A stretch of 64,000 bases of DNA from Candidatus Ozemibacter sibiricus (GCA_003327425.1 QOQW01000004.1:124001-188000), one strand, 5' to 3'. Counted from the first letter of the stretch, positions 40,261-53,500 are shown. A program made the numbers and translations. The notes: a model not told the origin generated them from the sequence alone.

Positions 40261-40740
40261 CTATTCTGGCTGACCGAGGCTCACCAGGTAGGCGATCAGC
40301 GCGGTCATCCGCTCGTCATCGGCCGCCAGGGCCTGCCCCTTCATCGGTTTGGTGAGGCAGAGGTTGATCTGATGCACCTGATTGATGATGGTCTTGGCCA
40401 CTTTCGAATACTTGGGATAGGTCTGGATCTTGCCGCCAAGGCTGGCCACCGGATCGGAATGACAGGACAGGCAGGATTTTTCACCGTTGCCAAGGTTGGG
40501 GTCGGCGAAGAGCGCGCGGCCCTTGGCGATGAATTCCTGCAGCCGCGGGTCGATCGGCGATTCCGGCTTGCCTTCTCCTTCCGAAGCGGGCGACGTCGTG
40601 GTCGCCACCAACGGCTGAGCGAGGTTGTCGAGATTGACCTGATCGGGCTGGATGTCATCACCAGGGGTCTTTTCCGCCCAGACCGGGATCAGGCAAAGCC
40701 CGCACCACCCAAGCAACAGCACTCCAAGCCACCTTTTCAT
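40261..40740 (-). CDS. Exported monoheme c-type cytochrome
   Basis: A 159-residue protein with a signal peptide (residues 4-23, LGVLLLGWCGLCLIPVWA). An acidic, Thr/Ser/Pro-rich linker (24-65) leads to a class I cytochrome c domain with one CLSCH heme site (about residue 95) and a likely Met ligand in KPMKGQALAADDERMTALIAYL. NQVHQINLCLTKPMKG resembles SoxA/SHP-type cytochromes and contains an extra Cys. AAGGAGGG precedes the ATG at 40740. It is a periplasmic electron carrier; no oxidase or sox partner is nearby. Confidence 0.85.
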   Translation of the reverse strand: MKRWLGVLLLGWCGLCLIPVWAEKTPGDDIQPDQVNLDNLAQPLVATTTSPASEGEGKPESPIDPRLQEFIAKGRALFADPNLGNGEKSCLSCHSDPVASLGGKIQTYPKYSKVAKTIINQVHQINLCLTKPMKGQALAADDERMTALIAYLVSLGQPE

Positions 40741-41051
40741 GATGATTCCCTCCTTGACACAGTTCGTCCGGAATTCACCGAGACCCAGTCGCTGGGCCAC
40801 CGGATCGCCTCTAAGATACTCGAAGCCTTTTTCAGAATCCAGGAAGCCGCGATTCGCCAGCAGCCAAGGCTGGTTCCCATCATCAGCGGCAGACAAGAGA
40901 CCCGCCGGCGATCACCATCGGACGGCTGGCCTGGAAGCAGCGGCGGCGCTCGCGGCTTCGCCTGCCCAGCCCGCGAAGGGCAGAGCAGGCGAAGGGCAGA
41001 GCGAGGCGCGCCGACCGTCAAGGCGAAGGGCAGAGCGAGGCACGCGGACCG
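40741..41051. other. Non-coding gap of 311 bases with tandem repeat
   Basis: The right third holds the 34-base tandem repeat at 40987-41054. The rest is GC-rich, with TATCTT at minus-strand position about 40820 as a poor promoter candidate for the cytochrome gene. I see no gene in it. Confidence 0.5.
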
Positions 41052-41054
41052 TCA
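40987..41054. repeat. Two tandem 34-bp repeats ending in the ssb stop codon
   Basis: Copies 40987-41020 and 41021-41054 differ at two positions. The 15-base core GCGAAGGGCAGAGC occurs a third time just before (40973-40986). The second copy ends with TCA, which is the ssb stop codon read on the minus strand, so the array is a duplication of the ssb 3' end. Confidence 0.75.
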
Positions 41055-41522
41055 GAACGGGATGACGCCTTCCTCGGGGGGAAGTTCGTCGTCATCGGAG
41101 TCGTGCTGCCCCTGCTCTTCATCAGACGTGTCAGGGCTGATGCCGTCCGTTTCGGGGGTCTGGGCAGGCGGCTGATAGCCCGTCTGATCGCGCCGACCAC
41201 CCAGGAAGGAGACCGCATCGCCGATGATCTCGGTGATGAACCGCTTGTTGCCATCGCGTCCGACGAACGAATCGGTGCGCAGTCGGCCCTCGACCAGCAC
41301 CGGGGCCCCCTTGCTCAGGTATTTGTGGCAGTTCTCGGCGGTCTGGTTCCAGACTACGACGGGGAAGAACCCCGTCTCTGACTTCAGTTGCCCATCCTTG
41401 CCGCGCCATTTCTTGGATACGGCGACCCGGAAGCGCGCCACCGGCGCCCCGCCAGGGGTATGCCGCAATTCAGGATCACGGGTCAGATTGCCGGCCAGAA
41501 TCACTCGATTCACGTTCAACAT
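41052..41522 (-). CDS. ssb: Single-stranded DNA-binding protein
   Basis: A 156-residue protein with an OB-fold (residues 1-108: MLNVNRVILAGNLTRDPELRH, KSETGFFPVVVWNQTAENC, GAPVLVEGRLRTDSF) and an acidic flexible tail ending DDDELPPEEGVIPF, which keeps the IPF tip that docks repair and replication proteins. AGGAGG five bases upstream fixes the ATG at 41522; an upstream in-frame ATG is less well placed. The upstream gap 41523-41760 holds only a small hairpin (41555-41569) and no clear promoter. Confidence 0.95.
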   Translation of the reverse strand: MLNVNRVILAGNLTRDPELRHTPGGAPVARFRVAVSKKWRGKDGQLKSETGFFPVVVWNQTAENCHKYLSKGAPVLVEGRLRTDSFVGRDGNKRFITEIIGDAVSFLGGRRDQTGYQPPAQTPETDGISPDTSDEEQGQHDSDDDELPPEEGVIPF

Positions 41523-41760
41523 GGGTTCCTCCTGCATCATGTGGGTTCGTCAACGGGGGTCACACCCCCTTCCACCTAGGAGTCACCGCAGCCCCCCGGT
41601 CGGGGAAACTTTTTTTCTTCAGGGTGTTTCATGGCCACACCATGCGGCTGCAGCCTTCACCTCACCAGGGCCCGCATGCTGGGCTTTCCTTCTTGATCCG
41701 GGTTGCGTCCTGGGCCAAGCCCGAACGGCGTGCCAGCCGGGGTCGCCTGGCTGGCAGGGT

Positions 41761-42672
41761 TCACGGCACAGAAGGAACAGGGCCACCCTTCAAGGGCGGA
41801 TCGAAATCGCCGCGCAGCCAGTACCAGAGCAAGCCCAGCCATTCGTGCACCGCGGCGTCGGTCAACTTCAAGCGGGATTCATTGGCGCTGGCGATCGTTC
41901 GTTCATCCTGAACGGGAGCCGGCAGCACCTCCAGACCGGTGGCGGCGAACACCAGGCTGGCCCGCCGAATATGCGGCCCGTTGGTGACCAGCAAGATGCG
42001 GTTCAGCCCCCGTTCGCGCAAGAAACGACGAATGACTTGAGCTTCCGTCCGAGTGGTCAGAACGCCCTCGCTGATGATGACGCAGTGTTCGGCAGGCAAC
42101 CCGAGAAACGCCGCCAGCGAGGCGGTCGCCGCCCGGTCATCGAATCCCAGCGGGTTGCGCTCGGCCGCATTCAGGATCAGCAAAGGCGCCCGCCCTTCCC
42201 GCCAGAGCCGGGCCCCGTACAAGATGCGCTGCAATTGACTGAATGAAGGCTGCCCCCCGTCACTCAGGCCGGCCGCCAACACGACGATGGCGTCGGCCGT
42301 CCCGGCAGCGGCCGGCAGCAGCAATGGCCGCGCCAGCCAGAGGCCGATCGGCAGGTGGAGGCAGGCGCACCAGACTGTCCCGGCCACGGCGGTCGCCCGC
42401 CCGACCCCACACACCCACCGCGGAAGGGCCGCCGTCTCGCCCTGCCAACGTCGGCGCAGCCAGATCATCCCAGCCAGGCAGGCCAGGGCCACCCAGCCAG
42501 CGCCCAGGCGCCGCTGCCACCAGAGCGGCAGTTGCGGCAGCGCCAGCACGAGAGCCAAACCCAGCACCACGGCCACCGGCAGCTCCCATCGATGCTCGAC
42601 CTGACCAGTCGCCGGTTGGTTCTCCAGCAGAGGCGTCCTCACCTGATCATTTCGCTTTCCTTCATCGGCCAT
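41761..42672 (-). CDS. DUF218 membrane protein (ElyC/SanA/YdcF-like)
   Basis: A 303-residue protein. Two or three N-terminal helices (about residues 33-50, 56-70 and 85-105) are followed by a DUF218 domain: ADAIVVLAAGLSDGGQPSFSQLQRILYGARLWREG, ILNAAERNPLGFDD, ISEGVLTTRTEAQVIRRFLRERGLNRILLVTNGPHIRRA. DUF218 proteins act in envelope or undecaprenyl-phosphate related processes; the exact reaction is unknown. The start at 42672 (MADEGKR) has GAGGA ten bases before it; ATG at 42717 is an alternative. The domain lies on the periplasmic side by analogy with ElyC. Confidence 0.78.
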   Translation of the reverse strand: MADEGKRNDQVRTPLLENQPATGQVEHRWELPVAVVLGLALVLALPQLPLWWQRRLGAGWVALACLAGMIWLRRRWQGETAALPRWVCGVGRATAVAGTVWCACLHLPIGLWLARPLLLPAAAGTADAIVVLAAGLSDGGQPSFSQLQRILYGARLWREGRAPLLILNAAERNPLGFDDRAATASLAAFLGLPAEHCVIISEGVLTTRTEAQVIRRFLRERGLNRILLVTNGPHIRRASLVFAATGLEVLPAPVQDERTIASANESRLKLTDAAVHEWLGLLWYWLRGDFDPPLKGGPVPSVP

Positions 42673-42835
42673 CACAGTCTTTTCCTCAGCCTGTCGTCTC
42701 TCCCAGCCCGATTCCATCGACGGAAGCCAACGCGCCACCGGCCGGTCGACCTGACCACCTTGGCCACCCGGATACGACCATGCCTTGGGCGCTGATGTCC
42801 GCCCTCCTCCACGCGCAACGGTTGGCTCATGCCGG

Positions 42836-45139
42836 TCATCTCGGGGGAGGCACAGGCCCGCTCGACGATCGCCGCGGCTCGAGCGACGGCGCCAGATCGC
42901 CGGTGGCGCGCAGCCAGGCGAGCACCTGCTGACGCCCGTCCAGGAAATCCGCGACGTCGGCGGGGGTTCGGTGGGTGAGATAGCGATACAATCGTCGGCG
43001 ACCGGCCAGAAATACGGCTTGCGCTTCCGCCACCGCCTGCACGACCCGCGGTTCATCGGTACGAGCCGGCAGGGGGGAATGAAAGAACGCGTCGGCCAAC
43101 ATAGCCATCGCCAGATACCGGTTCCGCACCTTTGTCTTCGGGGTGAGCTCCGCGGGGGTCGGGACGGGGCGCAACCGTGGGACGACGCGCGCCATCAATT
43201 CTCCTCCCAGAAGGGCCAGGGCATAGATCTGGGCCTGCAGCAGGCGGTCGGGCTGCTGGCACAGCACCTCGGCGCCGAGATCGTCGAGCCGATGGAACAG
43301 GGTCTGCCCCTCGACCGTCAACTGCCGCACGGGGAAGGTGATCGCCTCCAAATGCCCGCCGCCCTTGAGCGACCGCTTGGGGAAGACGGCCAACTGCTGG
43401 TCGATCGCCTCGACCAGATCAGGAATGTCGAAGGGATTGGGAACGGCCTCCTCCGGCGGCGAGGCAGGCGACGGTCGAGCGACACGACCATCGCCCGCCG
43501 CGACATGGCCACCGGGCTGCCTTTCGAGGCCATCGGTCGCTCGGAGGCCGGGGCGGGCCCCCGGCTCGACCCACGCTCGGCCGGACCACGCCGCGACCGC
43601 CGCGCCGTCCTTGCCGACCGAGACAGCCCGGCTGGCCCCCCCCTCGTCGGCGGCGGCCCCGGACTCATCATGGCTCCCCCAGAAGGTTCGCGGCGTGAGG
43701 AAGACCAGCATGGCGGCATAGAGGACCGCCACCGCCGTCCCCGGGATTTCCCCCACTTCGATCTGGGCCAGCGGCAGGGCAGCGCACCGTTCCAGCACCC
43801 AGAAAAACAGGTCGAGGATCAAAGCCAGCCCTGACGCCACCAACAGCCCGGTCGATTCGAGGAAGGCCCCCAGCAGGGGCAAGGCCATGCCCACCGGCAG
43901 GATGATCGCGAACATCCAGACCAGCAACGGATTGGCGACGAAGGAGGCCAGCGAGACCGTGCCGTAGTGGCGGGCCACCAGCGGGGCGGTGCCGAGGTTG
44001 GCCGCGACGCTGACCGCCAGATACCGGGCGAGGGGGACCGGCACCCCCCACCGGACCAGCGGTTTCTCGATGGCCCGCCGCCCCAGCACGATCCCCAGCA
44101 CCGCGGCGAAGGACAGCAGGAACCCGATGTGCAGCAACCATCCCGGGCGGAGCAGCAGCAAGATCAGGGCGGTCAGGGCCACTGGCCGCACCGGCCCGGG
44201 GCTGGCCTCCAGGTGGACAGCGGTCACCGCCGCCAGGTACATGGCGATGGCCCGCCAGACGGATGGCTGGCCGACGGTCAGACCGCCGTAGACCAGCAGC
44301 GCGGCGAGCACGAGGCCGGCCCGCGACAGGGGCGGCACGCCGATCCAGGTCAGCACCGCCGCGAGGGAACAGGCCAGCACCAGCACGTGCTGCCCCGACA
44401 CGGCCATCAGATGCGACACTCCGGTAACGCGGAACAGGCGACGGTCGGCCGGGGCGAGCGTACTCGAATCTCCGAGCAGGAAGGCCAGCATCACCGTCTG
44501 CTGCCGAGGCGGCATCAAGGTCGCCACCCGCTCGCGCATCATCTGCTGCAGCCAGCCCAGCCAGCGACCGGGAGCCACCATGGTTCCCACCGGGGCGATC
44601 TCTTCGCACCGAAACAGCGGCAGGTCACGACCTTCCGGGGCCAGGAAGGTTCCTGAGGCCTGATACCATTGTCCCGGCTCGGGGCGGATTTCATCAGACT
44701 GAACCTGGCAGCGGACCCGCCCCGGCAGCTCGACCGCCTGAGAGGCGACATGCAGTCGGGCCTGTTCCATGACGAACGACAGGCCCCCTCGTTTCAGGAA
44801 CCGGAACTCGTCGACGAACACCCCCTCCAGCACGGCTGCCGAGCGGTCGAAGCGCTGCACCGCTTCGAGCGGGACCGCTCGAGGAGCTCGCCAGGCCCCG
44901 TTCAGCCCCCCCACGCCCACGGCCAGCAGCACCAGCGGCGCCCAGGCCCCCCACCCCCGCAACCGCAGCAGGAGCGACAACCCCAACCCGGCGCCCACCA
45001 TCGCCACGAACAAGGGCCCCCAAGACCCTTCCCAGGCCAGACCGGCCTGCGTCCCCAGCACGAACAAGGCCACGAACAGGGGCAGGATCTCGGGCCGCGA
45101 GGCGTCGGCCGGCAGGCGGGGCATCGCATCGCGTCTCAT
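42836..45139 (-). CDS. ComEC/Rec2-like protein lacking the metallo-beta-lactamase domain
   Basis: A 767-residue membrane protein. It begins with an N-terminal hydrophobic pair and an OB-like region (residues 20-190), then the polytopic competence domain (about 215-500), with GVSHLMAVSGQHVLVLACSLAA (about 243) and GGLTVGQPSVWRAIAMYLAAV as the family signatures. ComEC usually continues with a zinc nuclease-like metallo-beta-lactamase domain (HxHxDH); none is present. Instead a Gly/Ala/Pro linker leads to a 200-residue soluble helical domain (about 570-767, from FDIPDLVEAIDQQLAVF). The start overlaps the comEA stop (ATGA). It should form the inner-membrane DNA channel for transformation. Confidence 0.85.
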   Translation of the reverse strand: MRRDAMPRLPADASRPEILPLFVALFVLGTQAGLAWEGSWGPLFVAMVGAGLGLSLLLRLRGWGAWAPLVLLAVGVGGLNGAWRAPRAVPLEAVQRFDRSAAVLEGVFVDEFRFLKRGGLSFVMEQARLHVASQAVELPGRVRCQVQSDEIRPEPGQWYQASGTFLAPEGRDLPLFRCEEIAPVGTMVAPGRWLGWLQQMMRERVATLMPPRQQTVMLAFLLGDSSTLAPADRRLFRVTGVSHLMAVSGQHVLVLACSLAAVLTWIGVPPLSRAGLVLAALLVYGGLTVGQPSVWRAIAMYLAAVTAVHLEASPGPVRPVALTALILLLLRPGWLLHIGFLLSFAAVLGIVLGRRAIEKPLVRWGVPVPLARYLAVSVAANLGTAPLVARHYGTVSLASFVANPLLVWMFAIILPVGMALPLLGAFLESTGLLVASGLALILDLFFWVLERCAALPLAQIEVGEIPGTAVAVLYAAMLVFLTPRTFWGSHDESGAAADEGGASRAVSVGKDGAAVAAWSGRAWVEPGARPGLRATDGLERQPGGHVAAGDGRVARPSPASPPEEAVPNPFDIPDLVEAIDQQLAVFPKRSLKGGGHLEAITFPVRQLTVEGQTLFHRLDDLGAEVLCQQPDRLLQAQIYALALLGGELMARVVPRLRPVPTPAELTPKTKVRNRYLAMAMLADAFFHSPLPARTDEPRVVQAVAEAQAVFLAGRRRLYRYLTHRTPADVADFLDGRQQVLAWLRATGDLAPSLEPRRSSSGPVPPPR

Positions 45140-45555
45140 GGATCGAGCCGCACCCCGGCATCCTGCAAGCGCTTGATCAGCGCGGGCCCGATCCCGGTCA
45201 CCCGACGACGAAGATCCTCCCAATCACGGAAAGGACCGCGCGCCCGCTCGGCCAGGATGCGCTCGGCCAGCGCTGCCCCGATCCCTGGACAAGCGATCAG
45301 CCCTTCCCGGTCGGCGGTGTTGAGACGGACCAGTTTCGGCGAAACCGGCCCCCGCTCCTCGAGTGGCGCCCCCCACAGGCGGCCTTGCCCGTCGGGCGTG
45401 GCCAGAATGGTCATCTCGCCCGGCGGCACGGCATCGAGCACCGATCGCCCACGCGATTCCCCCAGGGCGGCCAGGAGGATCCAGGCTAGGCAGAGCAGGC
45501 TCAGGACCAGGAATTGCCGGCGTTCGCCGTCGGTCGGCTCAGACACACCTTCCAT
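45136..45555 (-). CDS. ComEA-like helix-hairpin-helix DNA-binding protein
   Basis: A 139-residue protein with one N-terminal membrane anchor (about residues 15-33, LVLSLLCLAWILLAALG) and a helix-hairpin-helix domain at the C-terminus: VRLNTADREGLIACPGIGAALAERILAERARGPFRDWEDL and VTGIGPALIKRL. ComEA binds incoming DNA on the periplasmic side and passes it to ComEC, which is encoded directly downstream with an overlapping start. The gene overlaps the upstream unknown by 55 bases; a GTG at 45546 after GGAAGGT is an alternative start. Confidence 0.85.
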   Translation of the reverse strand: MEGVSEPTDGERRQFLVLSLLCLAWILLAALGESRGRSVLDAVPPGEMTILATPDGQGRLWGAPLEERGPVSPKLVRLNTADREGLIACPGIGAALAERILAERARGPFRDWEDLRRRVTGIGPALIKRLQDAGVRLDP

Positions 45556-46586
45556 CCTTCCGGAACGGCCTGCAGAGACCAGGACCGGCCCGCCACGACC
45601 TGCTTCACCCAGGGAATCATCGCCACCACCGCAGCCGGATCAGCCGCGAACCTGCCGGCATCGACCGCTACCCAGGCCCACCCGCCCCGTTCGAGGGCGA
45701 TCCGCACCGCCTGCCGGCCGGTGGCGACGCGCAGGTCGGCGCTCAACCTCGCCACCGCCGGCGGCGGCCAGGCCTCCAGCCGCTCCAGCCACCACCGGGC
45801 CAGCACAGGCGCGAACGGGAAGAGCAGGGTCAGCCGCAGCATCTCGAGGTCGGGCCACGGCGCGGCGACCGACGGGGCCCGCTTCCAGGCTTTCCGCAAG
45901 GCGGCCAGGGCCGGATACCAACGGCCGCGCCCAGGCCCGTGGTCGGCCATTTCCCCCGCTGCCACCAGCCAGGGATCGATCACTCGCGGCGCCATCGACT
46001 CAGGCTGATCGGAGGCGAGAGTACGCGGAGTGACGATCGGCCCGCTGGTCGAAGCGCCCGACTTCGCCCAGACCTGCGCCAGGCTCTCGTCGACCCCGGC
46101 CAGCCACCGCCAGGCCGATTCCAGCAGGTCCAGGCCTGGCGCCCCCCCACCGGCCGTCAAGACCGCGAGGCGCGCCGCATCGATGCCATATTCGTCCAGG
46201 AGCGAGGACGGCACCGGCAGGGGCACTGCATACGGATCACGCCAGACCGCCGCCGGGTCGGCCGCCGCTGCTCCATCCCGGCCCTGGCGCCCGTCCTCGC
46301 TCCAGAGGCGGGCCCGCCACGCCAGATCCGCTTCCAGAGGAGAGTGCTGCGGCTCGCCCGCCGCCCCGCCCCCCGCCTCTCCGTGCAAATGGCTCAGGGC
46401 CGCCAAGACCGTGCCGCCGAACAGACCGTTCGCCCCGTCCACGCCCGCTCCCGCCCCCGCCGCCGGCCCAATCGCCACGGCCTCGCCGCCGGCCGACCGC
46501 CGCCCGGCCGGGGCGCTCCCTTCGGGGCTGCTCGCCCAGGCGCGGGCCGCCCGCGCCATGGCATGCGGATGGTACCGAAAGTTCAT
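45501..46586 (-). CDS. Unknown protein with leucyl-tRNA-synthetase-like tail
   Basis: A 361-residue protein starting MNFRYHPHAM. Residues 20-120 are Gly/Ala-rich. From about 125 the order LLDEYGIDAARLAVL, LDLLESAWRWLAG, LLFPFAPVLARWWLERLEAW and a final VKQVVAGRSWSLQAV recalls the part of leucyl-type class I synthetases after the KMSKS loop (YGADxxRL, FxPHxAEELWxxL, and a closing small beta domain). No HIGH, KMSKS or editing region exists in the frame, so it cannot be an active synthetase; the similarity is by eye and could be chance. It overlaps comEA by 55 bases and follows another unknown by 8 bases. Confidence 0.5.
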   Translation of the reverse strand: MNFRYHPHAMARAARAWASSPEGSAPAGRRSAGGEAVAIGPAAGAGAGVDGANGLFGGTVLAALSHLHGEAGGGAAGEPQHSPLEADLAWRARLWSEDGRQGRDGAAAADPAAVWRDPYAVPLPVPSSLLDEYGIDAARLAVLTAGGGAPGLDLLESAWRWLAGVDESLAQVWAKSGASTSGPIVTPRTLASDQPESMAPRVIDPWLVAAGEMADHGPGRGRWYPALAALRKAWKRAPSVAAPWPDLEMLRLTLLFPFAPVLARWWLERLEAWPPPAVARLSADLRVATGRQAVRIALERGGWAWVAVDAGRFAADPAAVVAMIPWVKQVVAGRSWSLQAVPEGWKVCLSRPTANAGNSWS

Positions 46587-46594
46587 GGTGGCCG

Positions 46595-46999
46595 CTACCA
46601 GGCGCGGAACTTCCCGACCCATTTTCGACCGCGACGCAGGGGCTGTTCCTCCCGCAACGGCGGAAGAACGGCCTGCACGGCTTCGGGAACCTCGGACACC
46701 GGCAACCACCATTGAAAGAACCGGCACCGATCGTACCATCGCTCGATCCCATCTTCGGGCCCCCCCTGCTGAACCCACCAGCCACACCCTTCATGGTCGG
46801 GATAGAGGCGGATCGGTTCCTCGGGATCCATCCAGGCGAATCCAAGATGGCGCTGCAACCACAGCACGGCCACTGGCCATCGGCCCCGCCCTCGAGGGTG
46901 GATCGAACGCCAAGCGGTTGTCAGGATCGGCATCGGGACCTCATGGCCAGGCCGCTTCACCCAGGAACTGTAAAAATCAACCCCTCCTGCGAATTCCAT
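46595..46999 (-). CDS. Tryptophan-rich unknown protein
   Basis: A 134-residue soluble protein beginning MEFAGGVDFYSSWVKRPG, with thirteen or so Trp residues (for example HEGCGWWVQQGG and RFFQWWLPV). No family recognised. A TTGACC/CATACT promoter lies directly before the ATG at 46999, with only seven bases between the -10 box and the start and no ribosome-binding site. The next gene begins eight bases after its stop. Codon choice resembles neighbouring genes, which supports real coding. Confidence 0.5.
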   Translation of the reverse strand: MEFAGGVDFYSSWVKRPGHEVPMPILTTAWRSIHPRGRGRWPVAVLWLQRHLGFAWMDPEEPIRLYPDHEGCGWWVQQGGPEDGIERWYDRCRFFQWWLPVSEVPEAVQAVLPPLREEQPLRRGRKWVGKFRAW

Positions 47000-47006
47000 T
47001 CCCAGG

Positions 47007-47035
47007 AGTATGGAGAACCCTTGCGCGAGGGTCAA
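47007..47035 (-). promoter_or_regulatory. Promoter of the Trp-rich gene, inside the DUF2225 gene end
   Basis: On the minus strand TTGACC (47035-47030), 17-base spacer, CATACT (47012-47007). The -35 box covers the stop codon of the upstream gene (47032-47034). The start codon follows seven bases after the -10. Confidence 0.5.
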
Positions 47036-48012
47036 CCGTTCTCGCTCGGGTCGTCCTGGGGCAGGTCGCTGCCGCTGCTGCTCCCGCTGGAGATCGTCTC
47101 GGACCGCATTTCCCGGGCCTGTTTGACGAACCACAGCATGACCCCCTGCGCGCTGCCCCCACCATAGATGATCTGTTCGAGGTAGTGGTTGCTCTCTTCG
47201 ATATTCCCCAGGAGGCGATGGGCACCGGCGAGGATGTACATGATCTCGTAGATGCGCGACTCGGGGAGATTCTCTTTGGGAATCTTGGTTCCGTCGGGCA
47301 TGTACTGATCTTCGATGCTGGTCGCCTTGTTGGTGATGGTCAGGAACGAGACGGCTTCCCGCAGGAAGGCGACGTCGAACGCTTTGTAGTCTTCTCGTTT
47401 CGCCTCGTCGGTGGTGATCTCGGCGCAGTCGCGGGCCGTCCATGCCCCTGACAGGTAGGTGTAGCCGAGGATGCGATGATTGGCCCGTCGGGCTTTGTAG
47501 CAGATGGCGGCCAGCTCCCAGGCTCGAATGGCCGTGTCGAGATCCATTTCCTTCTGCAGCTCGTTGACCGGCTTGCCCTTGGCGATGATATCGGCCGCCG
47601 CTTTCTGCAGCAGGGGGTTGATCTTGCGCAGGATGGCCAGCTCTTCCGGACTGATTTCCTTGAGCTTTTCGGCGGCCTGATCTTTCCAGATCTGTTGACC
47701 CGTCGAGGCGGCTTTGACCCGGTTCTGGGCTTCCCATTGGGCTTTGTGGGCAGCGAAGTAGTCCTTCCGGCGACGGTCGTCCTCGCTCATGTGGGGGCAG
47801 AAGAATTTGTCTTCACCGGCATAGAAACAATGCGGGCAGACCGCGACCGCGAACAGGCGAGGTTTGATTTCTCCGAGGTAGGTCGGGCGATAGTCGATGT
47901 CACGTTTGTCGAGACTGAACTGCGTCTTGCGCAGGGCATACCGAATGAAGGTCTTGGTACACACCGGGCAGCAGATTTCTTTGGGGAAGAACAGTTTTTC
48001 GTTGAGTGGCAT
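47032..48012 (-). CDS. DUF2225 zinc-binding protein
   Basis: A 326-residue cytoplasmic protein. Its N-terminus carries ICCPVC (about residue 15), then VCPHCFYAGED (about 60) and FFCPHM, cysteine pairs that should bind zinc, as in DUF2225. The rest is helical with TPR-like pairs (IRAWELAAICYKARRANHRI, and YEIMYILAGAHRLLGNIEESNHYL), also typical of the family. Function unknown. A promoter lies at 48069-48097 and an inverted repeat in the leader. Confidence 0.8.
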   Translation of the reverse strand: MPLNEKLFFPKEICCPVCTKTFIRYALRKTQFSLDKRDIDYRPTYLGEIKPRLFAVAVCPHCFYAGEDKFFCPHMSEDDRRRKDYFAAHKAQWEAQNRVKAASTGQQIWKDQAAEKLKEISPEELAILRKINPLLQKAAADIIAKGKPVNELQKEMDLDTAIRAWELAAICYKARRANHRILGYTYLSGAWTARDCAEITTDEAKREDYKAFDVAFLREAVSFLTITNKATSIEDQYMPDGTKIPKENLPESRIYEIMYILAGAHRLLGNIEESNHYLEQIIYGGGSAQGVMLWFVKQAREMRSETISSGSSSGSDLPQDDPSENG

Positions 48013-48040
48013 GATCGACCTCGGGCGTGAACTTCCACCA

Positions 48041-48060
48041 ACCCGTCAGAACTGACGAGT
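48041..48060. repeat. Inverted repeat in the DUF2225 gene leader
   Basis: ACCCGTCAG (48041-48049) and CTGACGAGT (48052-48060) pair over nine positions with one wobble, right after the promoter. Possible operator or leader hairpin; no T-run for termination. Confidence 0.45.
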
Positions 48061-48082
48061 CACCTTTCAGAATACACCCCTG

Positions 48083-52344
<4,262 letters not shown>

Positions 52345-52348
<4 letters not shown>

Positions 52349-53487
52349 TGGACACCCCCTTGCGCCATCGGAATGAATCGGCCATCCTGCACCCGCGCCA
52401 GCTCCACCGGCCGCGTCTCATTGCCGGTGGCATCGAACCCGCCTCGCCCGGTCACCCCTTCGTAGGCGGCGAAGGAGGCCAGGGCATCGCGCACCCGGCG
52501 CGGATCGGTCCCGCCCAGGCGGATGGCCTCGGCCAGCAGCATCAGGCCGTCGTAGGCATGGGCGGCGAACGAGTCGGCCTCCTGCTCGAACCGTTGGCGA
52601 TAGGCCTCGAGGAAGGCCCGGGTCTTGTCGCCCCCGCGCAGCGGATTGAACGGATAGGTCAGGATCACGCCTTCGGCCGCCGGGCCGGCCAGATCGAGGA
52701 AGTTGGCCGGGGCCAGCCCATCGCCCCCGAACATGGTGGCGGCGATCCCCATTTCGCGGGCTTGCCGGGCCACCAGGGCCGATTCGCGGGCCAGCCCCCA
52801 GATCAGCAGCCCATCGGGATTGGCCTGGCGAATGCGGGCCAGCTGGGCCTGGAAATTGGTCGCCCCGCCATCGTAGACCTCGTTAGCCACGATGGTCTGC
52901 CCCATCCGCTGGGCGATGGCTTGATAGGTGCGGGCGCCCTGCGAGCCGTACTTGTTGCTGTCGTGAATGATGGCCACCCGCCGCAAGCGCAGGGTCGTGG
53001 CGGTATGCTGGGCCAGCGCCATCGCCTGGATGTCATCATCGCTCAGGCATCGGAACGAATAGCGGAAATTGACCCGCGTGATGAACGGATTGGTGCTGAC
53101 CGCCGTCAGCAGCGGCACCTCCGCTTTCTCGCAGATCCGTTGGATGTTCATCGTGTTGTCGGAGGTGATGGCGCCGAGAATGGCCACGGCGCCGCGATCG
53201 TAGATCAGCGTGCGCGCCTCTTCGGCGGCTTTGACCTTATCGTTGGCGTCGTCGGCGAAGATCACCTCGAGCATCTGGCCGTGCAGGCCCCCGGCCGCAT
53301 TGATCTGCTCGGCCGCCAGGCGGGCCCCGTTGCGATGCGCCAGGCCATACGGAGCGGCCGGCCCCGTCAGCGGGCCGATCACACCGATGACCAGCCCGGG
53401 CCGGGTGCCGCCCAGGCCGAACCAGAGGGCGGCGGCCACCACCACCACGGCCAGGATCTGGTAAAGGGCGCCTCGTCGTCTCATCAT
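52345..53487 (-). CDS. ABC-type branched-chain amino acid binding protein (LivK-like)
   Basis: A 380-residue periplasmic binding protein of type I fold. An N-terminal signal/anchor (residues 9-27) precedes VIGVIGPLTGPAAPYGLAHRNGARLAAEQINAAGGL, the family opening, then AILGAITSDNTM, VPLLTAVSTNP, VAIIHDSNKYGSQGA and FAAHAYDGLMLLAEAI. It may bind amino acids, amides or urea-like ligands. No Liv permease or ATPase gene is near, so it may be an orphan sensor subunit, plausibly for the propeller protein whose gene overlaps its stop. GGAGG precedes the ATG. Confidence 0.87.
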
Positions 53488-53500
53488 CGGTTCCTCCCCG

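Noticed and set aside
40972-41054. Short direct repeats considered as a CRISPR array
   Set aside because: The copies are adjacent without spacers and no cas gene is present.
41555-41569. Small hairpin upstream of ssb considered as a terminator
   Set aside because: The stem is only six pairs with a three-base loop and no T-run.
45501-46586. A functional leucyl-tRNA synthetase
   Set aside because: No HIGH, KMSKS, editing or zinc domain exists in the frame or just upstream.
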